Origin: Bacteroidales bacterium
GTDB taxonomy: Bacteria > Bacteroidota > Bacteroidia > Bacteroidales > Paludibacteraceae
NCBI GenBank assembly: GCA_012517575.1
Contig: JAAYUQ010000081.1
Coordinates: 1 to 48,860, forward strand
Direction: 5' to 3'
DNA: 48,860 nucleotides
Part shown: positions 43,442 to 48,860 of the stretch, in pieces
How positions within the stretch are numbered: the first letter of the stretch is position 1
Layout of the letters: every line of letters begins with the position of its first letter
Notes under the pieces: model-generated
What the model saw: only the letters and a program-made list of their open reading frames with translations
Database searches by the model: none
What the model was told of the DNA's origin: nothing
Made by a program: the position numbers and the translations under genes

Positions 43442-45721
43442 ATGAAATATAAATTATTAGCTTTAGTTTCTTGTTCTTTCCTATTGTTGAGCACTTTAAA
43501 GGCTCAACAGAAAGATCTCGTACAGTATGTGAATACTTTACAGGGAACCGATTCAAATTTTGGTTTAAGTTATGGAAATACTTATGCCACCATTGCCATG
43601 CCTTTTGCTATGCATACATGGGCAGCACAAACAGGCAAAAATGGAGATGGATGGAAATATCAATATTCTGCAGACAAGATTCGTGGATTTCAGCAAGCAC
43701 ATCAATGCAGCCCATGGGTGGGAGATTACGCAGTATATTCTTTAATGCCTGAAGTTGGGAAATTGCTCGTAAATCAAGATAGGCGTGCTTCTAAGTTCAG
43801 CCACAAAAATGAAATTGCCAAACCGCATTATTACAAAGTAAAATTCGATAACGGAATCATTACTGAAATAGCACCAACTATGCGTGGTGTTCATTTGCGT
43901 TTCACTTATCCCCATGATGGAGATGCTTATTTGGTACTTGATGGTTACATTGACCAGAGCGAAATTAATATTGATCCAACAAAACGACAAATTACCGGTT
44001 GGATCAATAATCAGCGTTTTGTAAACAATGCCTCTACTTTTCGCAGCTATTTTGTTATTCAGTTTGATAAACCTTTTGAAGAGTATGGAGTTTGGGAAAA
44101 CAACAAGGATGAAATTTTTGCAGGAAAAACTTCAGGAAGTGGCAAGGGATACGGGGCTTTTGTGAAATTTAAAAAAGGTTCTGTAGTGCAGGCTAAGGCT
44201 GCTTCATCCTACATTAGTTACGAACAGGCTTGGATTACTTTCAATAGAGAATTGGGAAAGGATAAAACATTAGAAGTTACAAGAGAGAAAGGAGCAAAAA
44301 CTTGGAACACATTATTAAATCGTGTTTTGGTAGAAGGCGGAACTGAAGAACAAATGAAAACTTTTTATTCTTGTCTGTTCAGAGCCAACCTTTTTTCTCG
44401 GGAGTTTTATGAATTGGACGTAAATAATGAGCCTTATTATTACAGTCCTTATGATGGGAAAGTACATAAAGGATACATGTTTACCGACAATGGCTTTTGG
44501 GATACTTTCAGGTCTCAATTTCCATTGACGAACATTTTGCATCCCACTATGCAGGGAAGATACATGAATGCACTTTTGGATGCTCAGGAACAATGTGGCT
44601 GGCTTCCTTCGTGGTCGTTTCCCGGAGAAACAGGAGGTATGATAGGAAATCATGCTATTTCTTTATTAACAGATGCTTGGGCTAAAGGAATCAGAACTTT
44701 TGATCCGGAAAGAGCACTGAAAGCTTATGCACATGAGTCGATGAATAAAGGTCCGTGGGGAGGAGCCAATGGACGGGCAGGCTGGAAAGAATATTGGCAA
44801 TTGGGTTTTGTAACTTATCCGGAATCAATGGGTTCTACTTCGCAGACGTTGGAATATGCTTATGATGATTTCTGCGGTTATCAGTTGGCAAAAATGACCG
44901 GGAATGAATTTTACGAAAATATTTTTGCAAAACAAATGTATAACTATAAAAATGTTTTCGATGGCAAAACCGGTTTTATGAGAGGCCGAGATAAAAATGG
45001 AAAATGGTTGGAACCGTTTAATCCCTATGAATGGGGAGGACCATATTGCGAAGCAAATGCTTGGCATTACACATGGTCGGTTTTTCATGATGTTCAGGGA
45101 CTGATAAATTTGTTTGGTAGCGATAAAAAATTTACCATGAAAATGGATTCTGTTTTTACAGTTCCCAATATTATTGTTCCGGGCACTTATGGAGGGATTA
45201 TTCATGAAATGAAAGAAATGCAACTTGCCAATATGGGTCAGTATGCGCATGGAAATCAGCCCATTCAGCATATGATATTTTTGTATAGTTATGCTGGTGA
45301 GCCATGGAAAACGCAGTATTGGTCACGTCAAATTATGGAAAGATTGTATAATTCTTCCGAAAAAGGCTATCCCGGCGATGAGGATCAAGGAGGAATGTCT
45401 TCATGGTATGTATTGAATGCATTGGGGATTTACAGTGTTTGCCCCGGTACGGACGAATATGTAATAGGAAGTCCACTGTTTCAAAAAATAACTATTACAA
45501 CTGAGAACAATAAGAAATTTGTGATAGAAGCCAATAATAATTCAAAAGAAAATATGTACATCCAGTCAGCTATGCTCAATGGCAAACCTCTGGAAAAGAA
45601 TTATATTACTTACAGCGATATTGTAAACGGTGGAAATCTTCATTTTGAAATGGGAAATCAACCTAACAAATCAAGAGGAGTTTCAAAACAGGCTGCTCCT
45701 TTTTCATTATCCAAAAAATAA
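43442..45721 (+). CDS. GH92 alpha-mannosidase (second copy)
   Basis: A 759-aa GH92 enzyme with a signal peptide ending TLKAQ rather than a lipobox, so it is periplasmic or released. The beta-sandwich begins QYVNTLQGTDSNFGLSYGNT and has the MPFAMHTWAAQT version of the usual PFGMVQ segment. The catalytic domain has the probable general acid Glu537 (YCEANAWHYTWSVFHD) and the Asp646-Glu647-Asp648 acidic motif in GDEDQGGMSSWYV. It differs markedly from the two flanking GH92 copies and probably belongs to another GH92 subgroup. It starts 45 bp after the GH78-like gene and ends 8 bp before the third GH92 copy. Confidence 0.93.
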   Translation: MKYKLLALVSCSFLLLSTLKAQQKDLVQYVNTLQGTDSNFGLSYGNTYATIAMPFAMHTWAAQTGKNGDGWKYQYSADKIRGFQQAHQCSPWVGDYAVYSLMPEVGKLLVNQDRRASKFSHKNEIAKPHYYKVKFDNGIITEIAPTMRGVHLRFTYPHDGDAYLVLDGYIDQSEINIDPTKRQITGWINNQRFVNNASTFRSYFVIQFDKPFEEYGVWENNKDEIFAGKTSGSGKGYGAFVKFKKGSVVQAKAASSYISYEQAWITFNRELGKDKTLEVTREKGAKTWNTLLNRVLVEGGTEEQMKTFYSCLFRANLFSREFYELDVNNEPYYYSPYDGKVHKGYMFTDNGFWDTFRSQFPLTNILHPTMQGRYMNALLDAQEQCGWLPSWSFPGETGGMIGNHAISLLTDAWAKGIRTFDPERALKAYAHESMNKGPWGGANGRAGWKEYWQLGFVTYPESMGSTSQTLEYAYDDFCGYQLAKMTGNEFYENIFAKQMYNYKNVFDGKTGFMRGRDKNGKWLEPFNPYEWGGPYCEANAWHYTWSVFHDVQGLINLFGSDKKFTMKMDSVFTVPNIIVPGTYGGIIHEMKEMQLANMGQYAHGNQPIQHMIFLYSYAGEPWKTQYWSRQIMERLYNSSEKGYPGDEDQGGMSSWYVLNALGIYSVCPGTDEYVIGSPLFQKITITTENNKKFVIEANNNSKENMYIQSAMLNGKPLEKNYITYSDIVNGGNLHFEMGNQPNKSRGVSKQAAPFSLSKK

Positions 45722-45729
45722 AATTAGAG

Positions 45730-47889
45730 ATGAAAATCAAGTTGTTTTTGTTTTGTGCATTGTCAATAGCGAGTTCTTTCACTGTAAATTTGAAGAGTGA
45801 GAACTCAAATGTAAATTATTCAAAAATCGTTAATACGTTAATAGGCACTAAAGGTGTTGGCTTAAGGTCAGGTTATTGTTATCCTGGTGCTACTTATCCG
45901 TTTGGGATGGTTCAGTTTACTCCTTCCTATTTTTCAAAAAAGTCGGGTTTTGTTATCAACCAGCTGAATGGCGGTGGTTGTGAGCACATGGGCAACTTTC
46001 CGACATTTCCGTTGAAAGGGGAATTGAAAATTTCGCCCGATAATATTTTAAATTACAGAGTCAATGTTTCTGACGAAGAAGGTCATGCCGGTTATTATAA
46101 AGCGCTTATTGAGGATGAAACAATAGCCGAACTCACTGTAACAGAACGCACCGGTATGGCAAGATACACCTATTCTCCAAATGAAGAATATGGTACGGTA
46201 ATTATTGGAGCTGGTATTGCTGCAACCAGTATTCAGAATGCTGCTGTTGTTATCACAGCTCCCAACAAATGCGAAGGATATGCTGATGGCGGTCAGTTTT
46301 GTGGAATCCCAACTCCCTATAAGGTTTATTTTGCAGCCGAATTTGATATGGATGCTTTTAAAACCGGTATTTGGAAGAACGACAAACTGTTTGAAAATGC
46401 AACATTTGCTGAAGGAGAAAATTCCGGAATATATTTCACTTTTGATTTGAGAAATAATAAACAAATTCAATATAAAGTTGGTGTTTCTTATGTGTCGGTA
46501 GAAAATGCGAAGGAAAATTTAAAGAGTGAAAACAGTGCATGGAGTTTTGATAAAATTCAAAAAGATGCAGAAAATAAATGGAATGAATATCTAAGTAAAA
46601 TTCAGGTTAAGGGGACAAATCAGGATCGCATTACGCAATTTTATACTCATTTGTATCATTCATTCATTCATCCGATTGTTTGCAGTGATGTAAATAATGA
46701 ATATATGGGTGCAGATTTCAAAGTGCATAAAACGCGTTCAAAGCACTATACTTCTTTTAGTAATTGGGATACGTATCGTACTCAGATTCAATTGTTGTCG
46801 ATATTGACTCCCGATGTGGCGTCCGATATTGTAATTTCTCACCAATTGTTTGCTGAAGAAGCCGGTGAAGCCTATCCTAAATGGGTTTTGGCAAATATCG
46901 AAACAGGAGTTATGCAGGGAGATCCCACTTGCATCCTGATTTCCAATGCTTATGCTTTTGGGGCAAGGAATTACAATCCGAAACCGATTTTCAGGTTGAT
47001 GCAAAGAAATGCCGAAATTCCGGGCTTAAAATGTCAAAACGTTGAGGTACGTCCCGGCTTAAAGCAATATCTGGAAAAAGGGTATTATAATGCGTCCATG
47101 CAGCTTGAATATACTTCTGCTGATTTTGCAATCGGGCAATTTGCTTTACGAGCAGTTGGTGACGAATTTTCAAGCTGGAAATACTTTGAAACAGCACGTT
47201 CATGGAAAAATCTTTTCAACCCCGAAACCGGCTGGCTTCAGTCCCGATATCCAAATGGAGCATGGAAACCATTAAGTGAAGATTTTAGGGAAGCTACTTA
47301 TAAAAACTACTTTTGGATGGTGCCTTATAATTTAAATGGATTGATTGAACTTATTGGCGGGAAAAAAGAAGCTGAAAAACGATTGGATGAGCTTTTTGTA
47401 AGACTTGACGCAGGTTACAACGATCCGTGGTTTGCTGCAGGAAATGAACCGAGTTTTCATATTCCTTGGATTTATAATTGGGCGGGTTGTCCGTATAAAA
47501 CCCAATCAATTGTTAACAAAATAATTAATGAACAATATTCAAGTGCCGTTGACGGACTTCCTGGAAATGACGATTTGGGAACTATGGGAGCATGGTATGT
47601 GTTTTCATGTATTGGATTATATCCCGAAATTCCCGGTATTGGCGGATTTGCCATTAATACGCCAATTTTTGAATCGATAAAAGTGAAGCTGAAAAATGGT
47701 GAACTTTCTATCAACGGAGGTTCTGAGAAAAATATTTATATCCATTCTTTGAAAGTGAATGGAGAAATTTTTGATAAGTCTTGGATTGAATGGAATGATT
47801 TAGCCAATGGAGCTGTTTTGAATTTTAAAACATCGGCCAAACCAAATTTGAAATGGGGAACAAAAACTCCGCCTCCTTCTTTTCCATAA
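45730..47889 (+). CDS. GH92 family protein with altered active-site motif (third copy)
   Basis: A 719-aa exported GH92 protein with a signal-peptide-like start (about 1-20). The sandwich keeps YPGATYPFGMVQFTPS. The acidic pair Asp614-Asp615 is present in GNDDLGTMGAWYV. The general-acid region reads DFREATYKNYFWMVPYNLNG: Glu521 is kept, but the PHD triplet normal in the family is PYN, so the His and Asp of that loop are lost. It may have a different linkage or substrate preference, or reduced activity. It is 8 bp after the second GH92 and 29 bp before GH130, clearly the same operon. Confidence 0.9.
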   Translation: MKIKLFLFCALSIASSFTVNLKSENSNVNYSKIVNTLIGTKGVGLRSGYCYPGATYPFGMVQFTPSYFSKKSGFVINQLNGGGCEHMGNFPTFPLKGELKISPDNILNYRVNVSDEEGHAGYYKALIEDETIAELTVTERTGMARYTYSPNEEYGTVIIGAGIAATSIQNAAVVITAPNKCEGYADGGQFCGIPTPYKVYFAAEFDMDAFKTGIWKNDKLFENATFAEGENSGIYFTFDLRNNKQIQYKVGVSYVSVENAKENLKSENSAWSFDKIQKDAENKWNEYLSKIQVKGTNQDRITQFYTHLYHSFIHPIVCSDVNNEYMGADFKVHKTRSKHYTSFSNWDTYRTQIQLLSILTPDVASDIVISHQLFAEEAGEAYPKWVLANIETGVMQGDPTCILISNAYAFGARNYNPKPIFRLMQRNAEIPGLKCQNVEVRPGLKQYLEKGYYNASMQLEYTSADFAIGQFALRAVGDEFSSWKYFETARSWKNLFNPETGWLQSRYPNGAWKPLSEDFREATYKNYFWMVPYNLNGLIELIGGKKEAEKRLDELFVRLDAGYNDPWFAAGNEPSFHIPWIYNWAGCPYKTQSIVNKIINEQYSSAVDGLPGNDDLGTMGAWYVFSCIGLYPEIPGIGGFAINTPIFESIKVKLKNGELSINGGSEKNIYIHSLKVNGEIFDKSWIEWNDLANGAVLNFKTSAKPNLKWGTKTPPPSFP

Positions 47890-47918
47890 TTTATAACTAA
47901 AAAAATAATCATAAAGCC

Positions 47919-48860
47919 ATGAAAAAATTATTTATTCGACCGATTTTATTGGGAGTATTTCTTTTTCTGTCTATTTCCTCGTGTATTTCAAAAAATGAGT
48001 ATGAACCGACTTTCCCTTTAGGAGAATTTGTCCGACCTGCAGGGGTCAATCCGGTTTTGTTGCCCGACACTTCTTCCAAATTTTTTTGTCCTATGAATCA
48101 GAAGTTGGTTCGGTGGGAAGAAAGTGACGTATTTAATCCGGGAGCAGTAGTTAATGACGGAAAAATTTTTATCCTTTATCGAGCTGAAGACAATTCCTCT
48201 GTAGGGATTGCTTCTCGTGTATCCAGGATAGGTCTGGCAGAAACTTCAGATGGATTTACGATGAAAAAAAGGCCTGCTCCGGTAGTTTACCCCGATAACG
48301 ATAACAATAAATTTTACGAATGGCCTGGCGGTTGCGAAGATCCTCGTGTTTCGGTAACCGAAGATGGAACTTTTGTGCTTTTTTATACTTCGTGGAATAG
48401 AAAAGTTGCCCGATTGTGTGTAGCTACATCAAAAGATTTGGTTCATTGGGAAAAACACGGGCCTGTGTTTGCAAAGGCTTACAATGGACGTTTTCTCAAT
48501 CACTGGTCAAAAGCTTCAAGCATATTGACAACTTTGAAGAATGACAAATTGGTCATCAAAAAAATTAATGGGAAATATTTTATGTATTGGGGGGAATATG
48601 TCATCTATGGAGCAACTTCTGATGATTTGAAAAATTGGACACCGATTTTGGATGATAACAATGAATTGAAAATATTGATGTCTCCTCGAAAAGGTTATTT
48701 TGACAGCGACTTGACTGAATGCGGACCTCCGTCAATTTGGACAAAAAATGGAATAATTCTCTTATATAATGGGAAAAACAAGCAGGGAGAAGGCGATGAA
48801 AATTTTGTTACCAACGCTTATTGTGCCGGACAAGCATTATTTGATGCAAATGATCCCACC
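47919..48860 (+). CDS. GH130 lipoprotein, 3' end outside window
   Basis: The first 314 codons of a GH130 enzyme run off the right edge with no stop. The signal peptide ends in a lipobox SISSC (Cys22), giving an envelope lipoprotein. The five-bladed propeller shows FNPGAVVNDGKIFILYRAED and the probable catalytic Asp141 in GCEDPRV. GH130 contains cytoplasmic mannoside phosphorylases and envelope beta-mannosidases. Export outside the phosphate-rich cytoplasm makes hydrolysis the more likely mode here, by inference. With GH92 and GH38 upstream it would handle beta-linked mannose exposed after alpha-mannose removal. Start chosen at the only ATG giving the lipoprotein signal. Confidence 0.88.
   Translation, partial: MKKLFIRPILLGVFLFLSISSCISKNEYEPTFPLGEFVRPAGVNPVLLPDTSSKFFCPMNQKLVRWEESDVFNPGAVVNDGKIFILYRAEDNSSVGIASRVSRIGLAETSDGFTMKKRPAPVVYPDNDNNKFYEWPGGCEDPRVSVTEDGTFVLFYTSWNRKVARLCVATSKDLVHWEKHGPVFAKAYNGRFLNHWSKASSILTTLKNDKLVIKKINGKYFMYWGEYVIYGATSDDLKNWTPILDDNNELKILMSPRKGYFDSDLTECGPPSIWTKNGIILLYNGKNKQGEGDENFVTNAYCAGQALFDANDPT

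Noticed and set aside
1-48860. tRNA or rRNA genes, CRISPR arrays, insertion sequences or prophage
   Set aside because: I saw no cloverleaf-like segments, regularly spaced repeats, transposase motifs or phage genes.

Overview
The window comes from a member of the Bacteroidota, most likely the order Bacteroidales. The evidence is: AT-rich intergenic DNA; TAnnTTTG-type promoter elements with few Shine-Dalgarno sites; a SprA/Sov translocon gene next to ruvA; type IX secretion (T9SS) C-terminal sorting domains on secreted enzymes; a carboxypeptidase-regulatory/beta-barrel outer membrane protein; a DUF6377 regulator; and a Bacteroidota ECF sigma factor beside clustered glycoside hydrolases. I cannot name a genus.

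Positions 1-19 kb are mostly housekeeping. A truncated thiL fragment is joined to a 64-bp duplicate of umuD at the left edge. It is followed by umuD-umuC (SOS mutagenesis), a convergent outer-membrane beta-barrel receptor, about 0.8 kb of gene-poor DNA with a probable gene relic, a secreted Mn-type superoxide dismutase, ruvA, sprA (2477 aa), a DsbD-like thiol:disulfide reductase, grpE and dnaJ.

Positions 19-31 kb hold secreted carbohydrate-active proteins. Two paralogous GH2 enzymes with discoidin (F5/8C) domains lie on opposite strands. Between them is an Lnb/DUF4105 membrane protein. The minus-strand GH2 sits in an apparent operon: a 1391-aa multimodular T9SS cargo protein, then GH2 with a T9SS tail, then Lnb.

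Positions 31.5-48.9 kb are a plus-strand glycan-degradation locus. In order: a TPR/DUF6377 regulator interrupted by an in-frame TAA, an ECF sigma factor, an 80-aa anti-sigma-like protein with no membrane or sensor domain, a GH38-type alpha-mannosidase also interrupted by an in-frame TAA, a GH92 lipoprotein, an unrecognised 582-aa exported protein translationally coupled to it, a GH78-like protein, two more GH92 proteins, and a GH130 lipoprotein running off the right edge. GH38, GH92 and GH130 together point to mannose-rich glycans (N-glycan or alpha-mannan-like), with the GH2 pair as candidate beta-mannosidase-type enzymes. No SusC/SusD pair is seen in the window.

The most interesting items are the unrecognised 582-aa protein, the minimal anti-sigma-like protein, the paired AAA-to-TAA-like interruptions, a discoidin domain apparently nested inside a ricin-type lectin domain, and the thiL/umuD junction.
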